DNA of 64,000 nt, from assembly GCA_965153455.1 (NCBI GenBank), contig OZ234493.1, positions 18,094,213-18,158,212 on the forward strand, in the 5' to 3' direction. Both the position numbers and the translations under genes were made by a program. Below the pieces are notes generated by a model. That model was not told the origin of the DNA. It did not search any database and saw only the letters and a program-made list of their open reading frames with translations. The DNA comes from Sphagnum compactum (taxonomy: Eukaryota; Bryophyta; Sphagnopsida; Sphagnales). Shown here one piece after another: positions 49,500 through 61,019 of this stretch (its first letter is position 1; each line of letters starts with the position of its first letter).

Positions 49500-51310
49500 A
49501 TGACTTTCTTTGTGAAAGCATGAGGACCAAACATCTTAAGTTTTGCAAAATAAAGCAGGGAATTTGTACTTTGATCATGAACATCTATGTGTTTCACATG
49601 ATATGATTGACAACTTCTTACTTTTGAACAAGGAATAAGTTAAGGGAAGATGGGAAGAATAAAATGTAACTTGGTGTTGGATGCATTTCATTCATAAACA
49701 AATGCAAACACCAAATTGCACAATTGGCATGTGAATTTTGAACCTTGGTTAATTCAAGTAGACCTAAAAAGACCTATGCATTATGCCTTGAAAAGAATTA
49801 GAAAGGCAAAACATACCATATGAATATCATTATCTATCTATTAAGGAAGGTAATTTGGTGGCTCCATTCCAAACTTGGGAGACGCGCATTGTGGGACTCC
49901 TTCATGCCTTTGGAATGGGTATAAGGTATGGAGAATGGAGGTAGGTTGAATGGATAAACATTCCACTTAATTATGTGACTTGATTGAAAACTTGTGGGGC
50001 ATAAGTTCATTCTAATTCTATGAAGTGTTAGTTTGGATATCTTCCTTTTCCTAAAACTATAAATGATGTTTTTCTCGTGTTACAATTTTAAAACATTTTT
50101 TTGTGGCACAATTGTTTGTTTGTTGGCTTTGTCCTACAAAGGCATTGTGGGAACACCTTTTCAGCAGGTATAGAGGTTAGAGAATTATAAGTTGGATAAG
50201 GTTATAAGTTTGTGTGTAAGTTTTTTAAAAAAGTTGTGGGGGTATAGTGGGGTTTATAGGTGGAAATTTAGGCAAAGCACAGGGGTTAAGGTATTTAAAT
50301 TTTTTTCTTTTCTCACAGGTTTGTTTTTGACTATGGGGTTTCAATGGGTATAAGAAGTGGATAATTCAATTAGATTGAAAGAATTACAAGTTGTAAGTGA
50401 AAAGGGGACAAGGGGTTAGGAATTTATTTTTCTTTTCCAAAGGGGTTTTTTTTTGGTGAGGAGGGGAAAACAAGGGTAATTCCACCCCTTTCCAAAGGAG
50501 TTTTTTGGGTGGGATTGGGAGAGGTGACTATTTTTGGGGGATGGGGGCTATCCCAAGGGTTGTTTCTTGGGTGGCATGGGAGGGAGAAGTTGGGTTGTTT
50601 TTCAAGGTAGGAAGGTTTAGGGTTTTTTTTGTTTTCCAAGGAATTATTTCTTTGGTGGTATGAGATGGTCTGGTTGGAGAAAAAGGTTGGGTATATTCTT
50701 TTTTAATCCTTTTTTCTTTCATAATATCATGACTTAATGAAGATTTTTTCTCAATAAGATATTTTATACAAGTCAATATCATTTTTTTGGACAAGAAATT
50801 AATTTCGAAATTTTAACAAAAATAGCAAACAATATTTTATTTAGAATCAAACATTTAATACATCTAACTAAAAAATGAAAAAATAATTTTTGATTTTTTT
50901 GTGTGACTAAATTATTTAAGTACGTGGTAAAAAATTTGATGCTTAGTAATATATATAGATATATATATAGTGAAAATGAAAATAATGGTTAGATAGTGGA
51001 AATTTTTTTAAGTTTTATATGTTATCTTTGAAATTTGGATTAAGATATTTAAGGTTTAGGGTTTACATTAGGTTTTTTGTCCCATATAAATATAACATTG
51101 TATGTTTGTTGTCTTTTTTTTCCATAGCATGAATAATGTGTTTGGTTTAAGCTTTCATCATTTGTTGACTGGTTTTTTTTTACTTATTTTACAGGTGTGT
51201 GTTTCTGCAGATGTATGTTTCGCCAAATGTGTGTTTATGCAACTATTAATTTTGCTTCATTTTTCTATTGTTAAATTCATTTAGGTTTTTTTTATTTTTT
51301 ATTTTGCACA
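49500..51310. other. Gene-free stretch with a G-rich diverged tandem repeat at 50400-50690
   Basis: At 50400-50690 roughly 75-base units repeat as ttccaa.ggagttttttgggtgg.attggg.gaggtga. No gene was seen. An (AT) run lies at 50950-50975. The large element relic begins no later than 51311; its true left end was not found and may lie in this stretch. Confidence 0.4.
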
Positions 51311-51957
51311 ATGGATATTGTTATAATGGCAAAAATTAGATTAGTTATTGCAATGGACGATTTGGATTTTGGAATTAAAGATGTTACATTTGAAGGAAAG
51401 GTGTTTAATAGGTATGGCACTTTTAATCAAATGCAAATAAGAGCATGGAAGATCTAGGCTATGCATATTTGCATTATGATTTGTTGGACATAGCAACTTT
51501 GACCACAATCACTTTGAGGGTGAAATCACTTCATATAAAAATGCATGAACATCATTTGCAAAAAAACATGTTTGTGAGAGTGAATTTTTTTGACATTGAG
51601 TCAAAGTTCAAAAAGGGTTTTGAGAAAGGTGACATGCATGTTATCATTACAATTGAATCAACAACCATTGTGTCATCAATTTTTCCATTTCAGCCCAAAT
51701 TAATTCTCGTGTTTTTTCACATGGATTCCACTAGAGAATTCATAAATTATATTCAAAATTGGAGGTTTCCTACCATTGTTGTCATTTTCATTGATGTAAA
51801 AGGAGCATGGGATTGTAGACAATTGTTGACTGTAGATGGAGATGGTGAATTTGACCAAAACATTCTCACTTTTAATAACAATTTTGAACAAAATATGAAC
51901 AATTTCTTGAGGCGTAGAATGGTGGCCAATGTGTTGTGGTTTTATTCAAGAACGTGA
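51311..51957 (+). pseudogene. RPA70-like OB-fold segments (relic)
   Basis: The frame from ATG 51311 reads LVIAMDDLDFGIKDVTFEGK VFNRYGTF and ends at a stop near 51450. A one-base frame change continues it as DLGYAYLHYDLLDIATLTT, then FVRVNFFDIESKFKKGFEKG and HVIITIESTTIVSS, a pattern like an RPA DNA-binding OB fold. A second fold-like part follows (EFINYIQNWRFPTIVVIFIDVKG, RQLLTVDGDGEFD) to a stop at 51957. In Helitrons such proteins probably bind single-stranded DNA during replication. The call is by pattern. Confidence 0.5.
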
Positions 51958-52269
51958 CAACAACATCAAAAGGATACTGATATTTGAAGGCACAACATTA
52001 CATAATTTTAACACATTTTGATGAAACTACTTGAAATCACTTTCTTCTATAACATAGTAAATTATCAAGTGTTCAACTTACATTGAAAGAGGTAAATTCC
52101 TTTCTTATCATTTGCATAATTCAATGTTTTTCTCAAACTTACACAAAGAAATCAAACATAACCAAATTTCATCTCATGACCACATGTATTAAAAAATAAT
52201 AATGAAAAAAATAATAATGTAATGAAAATTTAATTTTTGAATGCCAACAAAAATCGGTTAGTTTTTTTT

Positions 52270-53140
52270 TTTCCATTAGGATAATTGAATGGCCACCTAG
52301 TTGTCCATTTCCAGAGGAGAAAGGAGAAATTGAGTGGCCACCTTATTATCCTCTACAAAAAAACAAAATTCCAATTTTTTCTTTGCCCGGGTATTCAAGA
52401 AAATTGGGCGGCCGTCTACTTCTCTTCCTAAAAGAACTTGAAAATTGAACGGCCACCTAATTTTCTTATACAAAAATAATTTCAAATTTTTTTTTCCCAA
52501 ACATTTAAGATAATCGAGCTGATTCACCTCTTTTTAAAAGATCATGAAAAGCAAGCGGCCACCCAATTATCCTCTTCTTAAAAGAACATGAGAATTGGGC
52601 AATTTTATTTTACAAAACAAAAATTCAAGTGTTTTTTAATTTTTTGTCTTGGGCACTTAAAAGAATCAAGTGGGCACCCAATTCTCCTATTCTTAAAGGA
52701 ATATGAAATTCAGGTGGCCCTTTATAGAAAGAAATTCAAGTTTTGTTTTTTATCTTCTACTTTAAAAACCATGATAATTGAGGAGCCAACCGATTATCCT
52801 TTACAAAAAAAGTTCAAGTTTTTTTTGTGTCCCAGGCATTCAAGAGAATTAGATGTTGTACCAAAAAAAAATCAAGTTTTGTTTTTGTCCATGGCACTCA
52901 TGAAAATCAAGTGGATGCTTGATTCTCCTTTTCTTAAAAGAACATGAGAATTGGGTGGCCACCGAATTCTCCTTTACAAAAAAAATTTCAAGTTTTGTTT
53001 TAGCATGGGCATTAAGGAGAATCAAGTGGCCACTTGATTTTCCTTATCCTAAGGAGGAGATTCCTTTCTTTCAGAAGAAAAAAACACAAGCAACTGTTTG
53101 ATTCTTCTTTCCTTGAAGAAGGGAAAGGCAGCCACATAAT
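52270..53140 (+). repeat. Diverged minisatellite inside the large element
   Basis: Repeated words include aagaacatgagaattgggtgg, ccacc.aattctcctt.tacaaaa, ttcaagttttgttttt and ggcattcaa.agaatcaagtgg. They recur roughly every 100-130 bases at least seven times (for example near 52430, 52580, 52695, 52765, 52935), with drift and deletions. The array lies between the first RPA-like segments and the zinc-binding segment, so it expanded within or was inserted into the element. Confidence 0.7.
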
Positions 53141-54029
53141 TTTTCTTTACTATAATGGCTTATAGAAGATAAAATTACATTGAGATGATTTTTTAAAAAA
53201 CTATAATTGTTTAAAGAACAAAAATTCTAGTCCATCACATACTAAACATAGAGTAGAATTTGCTACTAAAAGTGAAAAAATAATATTATATAAATCATTG
53301 GAATTCTTCTTTCAGTAAAGAATATGGGATAAAATCTTTGGAGTATGCTTGTTCAAATAACATATTGTAATTTAATATGGTAAGGTAAATAAATATATGA
53401 AAAACCTTTGTAAATAAAGTTTTATAACTTTCTCCACACTAATCCATGGTCTTTAAACATTGAAAAAACAATTAAACCCCTTTCTTGGTGCATCTAATGT
53501 TATAGAAATCAATGGAATTGGAGTAAATATGAGCAAGGTATGGTTTATGGAAGTGAAGGGGTGAATGTAAGGTTTAGGCACACCAAAAAAAAATTGTTTT
53601 AAAGCTTAAGATGTATATACATTGGTCTGATGCTTTTGCATTTCAAAGATCATTTTAAAAGCTTCAAATTTAACACCCTTAGTTTTTTAAATCACTCAAA
53701 ACAAATAAGAAATGAAAGAGATATATGGTTTGAAATAAATGGGTATAATTTATTTTTTTCATATTTGAATGAAATTTTCTTCTTATTATTTTTATTTTTT
53801 ATTCTTTGTCTTTTTTTAAAGTATTAATTCTTTAAATTACTACATTTTCCACAACATTTTATATTATGCATTTCTTATGCATTCCATTCTTTTTGTTTAC
53901 ATATTACGTGTATGTGTGTGCATGGTTTATTTCTTTATTGATTGATCTACCTTTTTTCCACTTTTTTTGTTCATGTTCATATGTTCATTTACCTTTTCAA
54001 TTTAACATATTTTTTTTTCAAGTAATTGC

Positions 54030-54300
54030 GGTGTTGTCCTTATTTAGCCTTGTTGCATTTCCATTTGAAAAAGTATGTGGAAATTGTCATGTAACGGATG
54101 TCATCATTTCTCCAATGAGTGGTGTTCATTGTAATGTGTTGTTCAAAATCAAAAGTTCAAGAATTAGACTTTCTTGGTGGTTCCATTACAACCAATGATG
54201 AACATGTGTTATTAGTTATTGAGGGCAAATGGTTTGAAACAATTGTGCATATGATGACAAAATTTAATTTTTTAGATTTGTTTCATCTAAAATAAGTTCA
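54030..54300 (+). pseudogene. Zinc-binding OB segment, RPA DBD-C-like (relic)
   Basis: The frame reads AFPFEKVCGNCHVTDVIISP, then GVHCNVLFKIKSSRIRLS. After a frame change it continues GSITTNDEHVLLVIEGKWFE. The CxxC at 54076-54087 and the Cys in GVHCN fit a partly eroded zinc site; a fourth ligand is not visible. The order CxxC...C...hydrophobic strand...VLLVIEG resembles the third OB fold of RPA70. The call is tentative. Confidence 0.4.
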
Positions 54301-55008
54301 ACTCCTCATTTCAATTGACATTCATGGTAAATATTGATTGTCAACCACATTTGTCCTTGTTAGCTTTCAAGAAAACATCCAATAATTTATTCCACAATTG
54401 GAAACCAATTTGAAGGATGAGGGTTTAGTTACTCCTTTGGCAATTATTCATATTAATAATGTTTAACGTAATGTGGAGCACAAAACTTGATTTTGATGAA
54501 TTAAAGTCAATTTCTAAACAAAACCCTTTTAGACATTAAGGTTGATAGTTTTTATTTTGACCTTTTTATAGTTAATTTTATTATATGAATATTTTATGTA
54601 TGTGGAAACTCCCTATATCAAAATTTTGGTTCGAATAGTCCTTGTTATATAATAATTTTCATAATTTTTTTCTAGAGGAAAATGAAAGTTCTTATACATC
54701 AATTTACATCAAGAGCCCAAAATAATTTTAAATGCAACATTTTTGTATGTGAAACAATTTTTCAATGAAAGTAATTTTCTGATGTAATTTTTTATTAATT
54801 TATTTTTTTCAATGTTAATGATTTTTCAATTCAAGTTTTTTTAATCTAAGCAATTTTTTCATATAAATAGTTTTTCAATGCAAGGAATTTTCCAAAATAA
54901 AAAAATTTAAATAGTCTTGAATGAATAATTGAATTTTTTTTTGAAATTGTTTATGTGGGAACCATGCTTTTGTTTATATAAATATACATTAAATTAAAAT
55001 TCATAATA

Positions 55009-55560
55009 ATGGAAACACCTTTATTAGATCTTGTTGATTCATCATTTGAACATGTATTACATTCATATGGCTTTCATCTAGTTTCAACATACAAATATGA
55101 AATAAGCAATTGTTTTTTTTATTCTACATTTTATTTATTGGATAATCATTTATCATCTATTCAATTGAGGCAAAATAACATGGAAAATTTTAATGACATT
55201 TATTATTGAATACATAAAAACTCAATAATGCTGTATTCAAGAATTAAAACTAGGTTTTTTGTTTGATATACATCAAAACATGGTCACATATGAACATTAA
55301 TATGTGACAAAAATGACATTAAGTGTTAGTATGGGAGGTTTGTGGGGAGATTTCATTGCAATATTTTGGATAATTGAATATTTACAAAGGCTAATTTACA
55401 TTTGGAACAATTGACATTATGCATTATGCCTTGATGTGGTTTGGATTTTCAATCTATCCCTTTACATATAACATATAGTTCTCAACATTTGAACCAATTC
55501 AATATGTTAATGGTTTATTTAGGTTTTTGTGTACTTTTCAAATTAATGATCCCAAAATTA
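55009..55560 (+). pseudogene. OTU-type cysteine protease segment (relic)
   Basis: The frame from 55009 reads HSYGFHLVSTYKYEISNCFF and YLLDNHLSSIQLRQN, like the OTU start (D/S-x-N-C-x-F with Cys nucleophile; here Cys at 55111-55113). After a stop and a frame change, GGLWGDFIAIFWIIEYLQRLIYIWN (from 55333) matches the OTU WG...I.ALA..L.RPI.VW block. IPLHITYSSQHLNQF (from about 55448) matches the strand and His region near the end of OTU domains. OTU proteases remove ubiquitin and occur as cargo in some Helitron-class elements. Stops at 55207 and elsewhere show it is inactive. Confidence 0.5.
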
Positions 55561-55926
55561 CCATAAATTTAGATGATTTTCCATCTATTTTAAAATGAAT
55601 GGTGCAATAATTTCCTATTTAATTCTTACAACTAATTATGCGTTTATATTGGAATGAAAATTTTGATTTTGCATTAATGGACATTTTGAAGATAATTGGG
55701 ATTTTCCATTGGTGTATATCGTTTCATTGTTCAACATTTCTTGTAATAAAAATATTCTAAAAATAAATTAATTTTTTATTCAATATTTAGATTTGTTTTT
55801 GAAAATGACACAAATGTTCCTATCAATGAGATATGTTTAATCTATTCACTTCAATTTCCCTTACTGAAGTTTAAGAAAATCCCAAAATTAAAATGGAACA
55901 TTCCCATTTAATTATGGAGCCTAATG

Positions 55927-55930
<4 letters not shown>

Positions 55931-55958
<28 letters not shown>
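55931..55958. repeat. (TA)n microsatellite in the element
   Basis: About 14 TA units interrupt coding-like text; the frame before it reads NDTNVPINEICLIYSLQFPL. Confidence 0.9.
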
Positions 55959-55961
<3 letters not shown>

Positions 55962-56146
55962 CTATTTTAATTTTTTATTACACACTTTATGACAACAATA
56001 TTTTGAATTATTAGAGTTTTGTAAAAATTTAATTTAGTAAAAAATATCCTAATTCATTAACATGTTTCCAAATATTAAAATAACTACATCATAAATTATG
56101 AATCACGTGAAATATATATACAAAAAAATCACAAGAATCTTTCATA

Positions 56147-57065
56147 AATGACAAAGTTCAATCATCATATGTTCAATGCATATTAAAAGAAATTAAATAA
56201 TTAATTCCCACACAACAACTTCTTATGGGACATGATGTTCAATTGAATAAAATAGAACATACTGTTAATATAAAGGAAAATACACACAATTCAATGTACA
56301 TTAACATTTATAATAAAAAAATTCAAGATGTTCTCATAATTCCGTTTTTTAGTTGTGAAAGGTTATGTTTTTAAAAATAACTTAAATGTTTTTCAAATCA
56401 ATTGTTAATGCAACTTTCTATATATTTTCAAATTCAAATAAAATCTAATTCAACATCATACATGTGTAAAAGTTGTTTCCATAATATTAATGAAAATAAC
56501 CCACCTTTATATCATGGGGTCCTTTCATTAAAACTTTACACACACTACATGCTCTAAGATTAAATCTCCCAAATTAAAAAAATAATCTCTAATATGTTCA
56601 TATAACCAAATTGATATGAATTGACCTTGTCACATGTGTAAGATACTACGATCATAAAATATCTTATTTTCACAAACTTATTGCAAAATATCATTATCTT
56701 TTTGGAGATATATATATTTGTCACTGAATTCCAAAATCATGGGAACAAACATGGCCATGGACTTTTATGAATAAATAATGCATCTATGGATGGAGTGCAT
56801 ACAAATGAAAAAAATTAACCTTTTACATACATGTATATTTTTTGTGATGTATCATTATTACCAAAGCCATTGCAAAATGCACAACAACATCAACACACAC
56901 ATACATGTAAGAAAAAAACCATGTTGCTTATAAATTTCATTACCCATTGCCTTTTATGCATGAAACAAAAATATTAAAACCTCTTCAAATAAATGAGAAT
57001 TATCCATTTTCACAACAATACCTTTATATAAAAATATAAAATATTTCAATATTTGAAAGATTAAA
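56147..57065 (+). pseudogene. Helitron-type Rep (HUH) segment (relic)
   Basis: Coding text begins NDKVQSSYVQCILKEIK and NTHNSMYINIYNKKIQDVL (56147-56373). The Rep signature lies at 56720-56790: VTEFQNHGNKHGHGLL, a stop, then INNASMDGVHTNE. This corresponds to EFQxRGxPHxHxLxW of Helitron Reps, with His-Gly-His at 56750-56758 as the metal-binding HUH-type pair. Downstream, YIFCDVSLLPKPLQNAQQHQHTHTCKK (to 56914), then after a frame change FHYPLPFMHETKILKPLQ, matches the Helentron-type Cys/His block before the helicase. Rep nicks and rejoins DNA in rolling-circle transposition. The catalytic tyrosines could not be identified. Confidence 0.6.
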
Positions 57066-57269
57066 ATGAAAATGAAAATATATCATTTTTTGAATATTTA
57101 AAAATTTAAAACCTTAATAAAAGTACATATATATTAAATTTGAGAAGTAAATTAATAAAGTCGTACATTTTGTAAAAACAAATTCCTAAAAATATAGTTG
57201 AAACCTTATAGGTTTATAGAGGATCAAACATTTAAACCTATTCTAGTTAAATTTGGTGATTTTTTATCA

Positions 57270-59501
57270 AAATAACGAGTAGAGGTGAAATATTTTGATA
57301 ACTTGTCTAACCAGTAGCAGGTTGAAAAAACTTATTCTAACTTGTTAAAAGAGGAATCGATTGAGATTATTCATCATGGTAACCTGTTTGTCAAGGAACC
57401 AGTTCAAACCAACAAAGATAATGAAATAAATGATCCATGTCCTAAAATTCCTATAATAAACATAATCAATATTGAACGCTATGATTTACGATTTGACTTT
57501 GTCATTTAATCACATAATGGATCAAACCAAAAATCACAATGTTTTAAAAAATGAAAAATTCACAAAATCAACAATTCCATGATGATGCAAAAATTTGAAT
57601 ATCATAGTGTAATTAAACAATTAAATGAAAAAAAGATTAATATTTGATGATGTTATGCATAAAAAATAATTTACCTTAATACATTGATATATATATTTTT
57701 GACATGGGTGTTAGAACTAGTAATTTTTAAAACTAAAATTCATAATTCAAGGATAATTATGATTATACAATAGAAATAAGTCTTATAATTTAACAAAAAC
57801 CAAGGCTTTACTTATGGCATTAACAGTTAAAACCACTTTCAATATTAACGGTTTAATAATACATTCAACATTTAACATACTTGTCCCATAATCTTTAATT
57901 AGTTTACCAAACTTATCATTAAATTCATTAAATAGGCTTACATGTTGATATGAACACTTACAACTTGTTGTGATAGATGAAATATCGCTTGTTGGTGTTA
58001 AAATGTTTATTGTTGTTAACCCAATTTTTAAGTGTATATAGTAACTAATTTATTTAACTAGTAACTAGTAATGCATTTTGATCGAGGATATTTTAATTTT
58101 CTAATTAATAGGTTCAAAAGACAACCGATTTGCTACAAGAACTTGCAACTGAATAGTTGCAGTAATTGGTTGCTTAATAGAACAGGAGAATTTAAACTTG
58201 TGACCAACAATTTGTTTTAATTTTTGAATTGTATTAGCTAATGACTATTTAAGTTACAACACTATGAGTTGGTATAGTTAGGAGGATTTGAACATAGAGA
58301 GGATCTGAATTCCTTTCCATATTTTTTGTGTGTAACTTTTGGAAAAGGTTTGGGATTTAAAAATCAAGATTGCTGGAAACATTTTTGAAGATTGTTTCCT
58401 TTATGTTTTGAGAATGATAGCTTGAGATTATTCTTTTTTATGCATAAACAAGAAACCACAATTCTTTTTTTTTTAGATGTTCAAAATTGGAGCAACTTGT
58501 TGATGCAAATCAGTAAACCAAAGTTATAAACTTGAAAGGAAAAAAAAACCATATAGGGTAGAAATCACCCTTAACAAATATTATAGATAATAGGCTAAGG
58601 TCCGTAAAACACATTCAAAACAAATTCTTTGGTGGTGTTAATGTTATCATGACATGTGATTTCTATCAAACATCCCATGTGAAAGATAGTTGGATTTTTC
58701 AAAATATAAAAAATAATGTTAATACATTAGCACCAAATTTTTGGCAAACATATGTTTAATGTTATGAATTAAATAAAGTTATGTAACATTCTAATATGGT
58801 CTTTATGCAAACTTTGAACAAATTTTGTATTGTAACATAAAATACAAAGGATATTCAATTTGTAAATTCAATTTGTAATCGATAACCACCCAACAATTTC
58901 ACTATTCCATATTTATTTTATACAACTAAAATTGTGCAAAAATACAATGAAAATGTGTTCACTAACACATTAGGTCCCACATTTATTTTCAAAGCAATGG
59001 ACATTAACGATCAATCATGTTCGCAATCTTATAAGCATTTAAATGATTCAAGTAAAATTACAAATTTGCATTTTACAATTCATATAAAAAAAAGATAAAT
59101 TGGTTGAATTATGTGTTAGTAATTATGCAACATTGATGGTCTTGTGAATGTAATTGATGGCATTTTTAAAGCATTAACAAAATATTGTGAAAAGAACCAT
59201 TATATGGACAATGTTTCAAAATAATAATATTCCATTATATGGAGTTTTAATAAGAGAAAAATATAGTCATTATTATGACAACAACATTGAATCAAAATGG
59301 GCACCAATTGAACCTATCATCAAAGATATACGAGTTAGTAAATCTTAATCATTTATCATAATAATAATTTAATTTCCAATTCAATTTACAACAATAAGAA
59401 CCATCCATCGTTCGCAAGGATTATCACTATATGAATTGGTTTTTGATCCCATCAACTTTAAAAAACACGAGTTAACATATGCAACATTATCCCACATCTA
59501 A
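57270..59501 (+). pseudogene. PIF1-type DNA helicase (relic, interrupted by an insertion)
   Basis: Helicase motifs occur in order. The lead-in VEKTYSNLLKEESIEIIHHGN lies near 57310. The Walker A region is eroded, but the following KALLMALTVKTTFNINGLIIH (57803 on) matches A.TG.AA..I.G.TIHS. Motif II LVVIDEISLVGVKMF is at 57964-58008. Motif III MTCDFYQTSHVKDSWIF lies near 58650, with the usual Gly replaced by Cys. GPTFIFKAMDIND lies near 58975, NIDGLVNVIDGIFKA near 59135, and TIRTIHRSQGLSLYELVFDP with YATLSHI at 59389-59498, which fits the final motifs (T.HKSQG, YVALSR). Motif II and III are split by a 566-bp insertion. The helicase is dead. In Helitrons it unwinds DNA behind Rep. Confidence 0.75.
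58011..58576. mobile_element. 566-bp insertion inside the helicase, solo-LTR-like or small TIR element
   Basis: Cutting out this stretch plus one 5-base flank joins aaa atg ttt at|t ata gat aat, KMF-IIDNR, exactly in frame, so it entered between helicase motifs II and III. The ends are tgttgttaac and ccttaaca, fitting TG...CA-type LTR ends, with flanks tttat and aatat (3 of 5 match). Alternatively the ends form a short inverted pair (TTGTTAA) with a 4-base TATT duplication. No coding inside. Confidence 0.6.
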
Positions 59502-59620
59502 ACAAAATAAAATAACTGCTCTCCAATATGAAAATTTTAATTATGTGAATCCAAAAATACATATAAAACGAATATATTGAAAAAAATAAAATTGGATACC
59601 ATTAATTCTTCAATTTAAAA

Positions 59621-61000
59621 GTTTACATAATTCTCATGTAATTATATAAGCCTTGAATACAACTTCTTTCTGCCAACATTACAAAGACATCAATCATGAT
59701 CATAACCTTCAAATGTCTCATATCTTATGTTTTATAAAAACAAAAATACACCATGCATCAACAAATGTGCATAAATTTATAAATTCATTGAAGTTTTCAT
59801 AGATTTCAAGGTAGATGTAAGCTACGGTGGCTCATTTTTGTGACGAAGTGATGTTTTTTCCTTGGGTACCCTTTATTCAAATGCATATGGTGATTAATAT
59901 ATATTTAGATCTACTAATTGGTACTTGGATTTAGATTAATAATTTCATTATGAAGTGAAGCATATAATTATTTACTGATAAAAAATTCATTTGTTAGTAA
60001 TAATGGATTTTTAAAGTTGAAAAATATGAACTGATCATTTGATTAGGACATCACAAAATATAAAAATAATATTGATTCACATTCCAAATTTGTTATTGGG
60101 ATTCAATATATAATGTAGTGCAAGATGATAAACTCATATGAAGAATCTTGTTTTTGAAAACTTTAATAATTTAGTAGTTAGGGTATTTTAAATGGTTAAA
60201 ATTTGACCATATTTTCATAAGTTCATATGAGTTACAATTTTTGTTTGTTTTTCAAATGTTTTGCCCCAAAAGCATATTTTTTGAAAGTTTTAGATGGGGC
60301 ATTATTTTTATGGATTTTGTGGGTTTTCCTTTTAAGACTCCAAATTAAAAAAATAACATCAACTACATTAAATACAAGTTTTCATATAGATTTGGGAAGG
60401 TTTGTAAAGAATTAAATATGTATTATTCAAATATTAAAATAAAAAAAATAAAAAAAATAACAACCATGTCCATTTGGATCATTTTAATGAATTTTGTATG
60501 GACTTGTAAAATGTAAAAATTGTTAAAAATGAGCCACTTGACTGTGCATCTACCCTTCAATCCACGATGGTCATGAGTTAATGATGATGTATGACATACA
60601 CATGCATTTAAATTCTTTCCATACAATAACTTGTGATGGTTTAGAATATATAACAACAAATTTTAATATTAATACATGAAAAACAATACATATTCTATGT
60701 GTGTATAAAACTCATCCATGTTTAATTTTTACCATCATAAACAATCTTCAAACTATAATTCAACATTCTTTCGAACATTGTCCAATCATTATTATGGGAG
60801 ATTTTAATGTTGACATTTTTTTAAAAATCAAACAAAAAAAACAATAACTATTAGATTTCATGGATAAATTCCAATTAAAATCACAATTTAGTGAAAACGC
60901 CATAAAAGTTGGATCTTAATTAAACCATATATGGGCAAATGTCCCTAGAAATGAATGCAAATATGGTGTAACAAAATCATATTGATCAACTTTTCACAAA
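59621..61000 (+). pseudogene. EEP (AP-endonuclease-like) domain at the end of the element's gene (relic)
   Basis: The start LHNSHVII then ALNTTSFCQHYKDINHDHNLQ and MSHILCFIKTKIHH (59621-59760) resembles EEP openings, with the catalytic Glu of the ETK motif apparently changed (IKTK). After a 746-bp insertion the frame resumes as SIHDGHELMMMYDIHMH (60560 on), then TIHILCVYKTHP and CPIIIMGDFNVDI (from 60779, the EEP GDFN motif). LNHIWANVPRNECKYGVTKS lies near 60920, with STFHKVIYI after a stop. An EEP domain after the helicase marks the Helentron/Helitron2 branch. It was probably taken from a non-LTR retroelement. Stops show it is dead. Confidence 0.65.
59810..60555. mobile_element. 746-bp TIR transposon inserted in the EEP segment
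   Basis: Ends are inverted copies of about 30 bases: left ggtagatgtaagctacg gtggctcattttt, right (reverse complement) gggtagatgcacagtcaa gtggctcattttt. Both sides carry a perfect 5-base duplication, ttcaa, at 59805-59809 and 60556-60560. Removing the element and one ttcaa restores the EEP reading across the site (att tca atc cac gat, ISIHD). The inside has no recognisable transposase, so it is a non-autonomous element younger than its host element. Confidence 0.85.
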
Positions 61001-61019
61001 GTGATTTATATTACACAAA

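Noticed and set aside
50424-50794. Minus-strand Lys/Pro-rich frames
   Set aside because: They follow a G-rich tandem repeat and have no family resemblance.
52297-53101. Open frames in the 52-53 kb array as repeat proteins
   Set aside because: Frames exist in both strands, are short and shift between units, as expected from a non-coding minisatellite.
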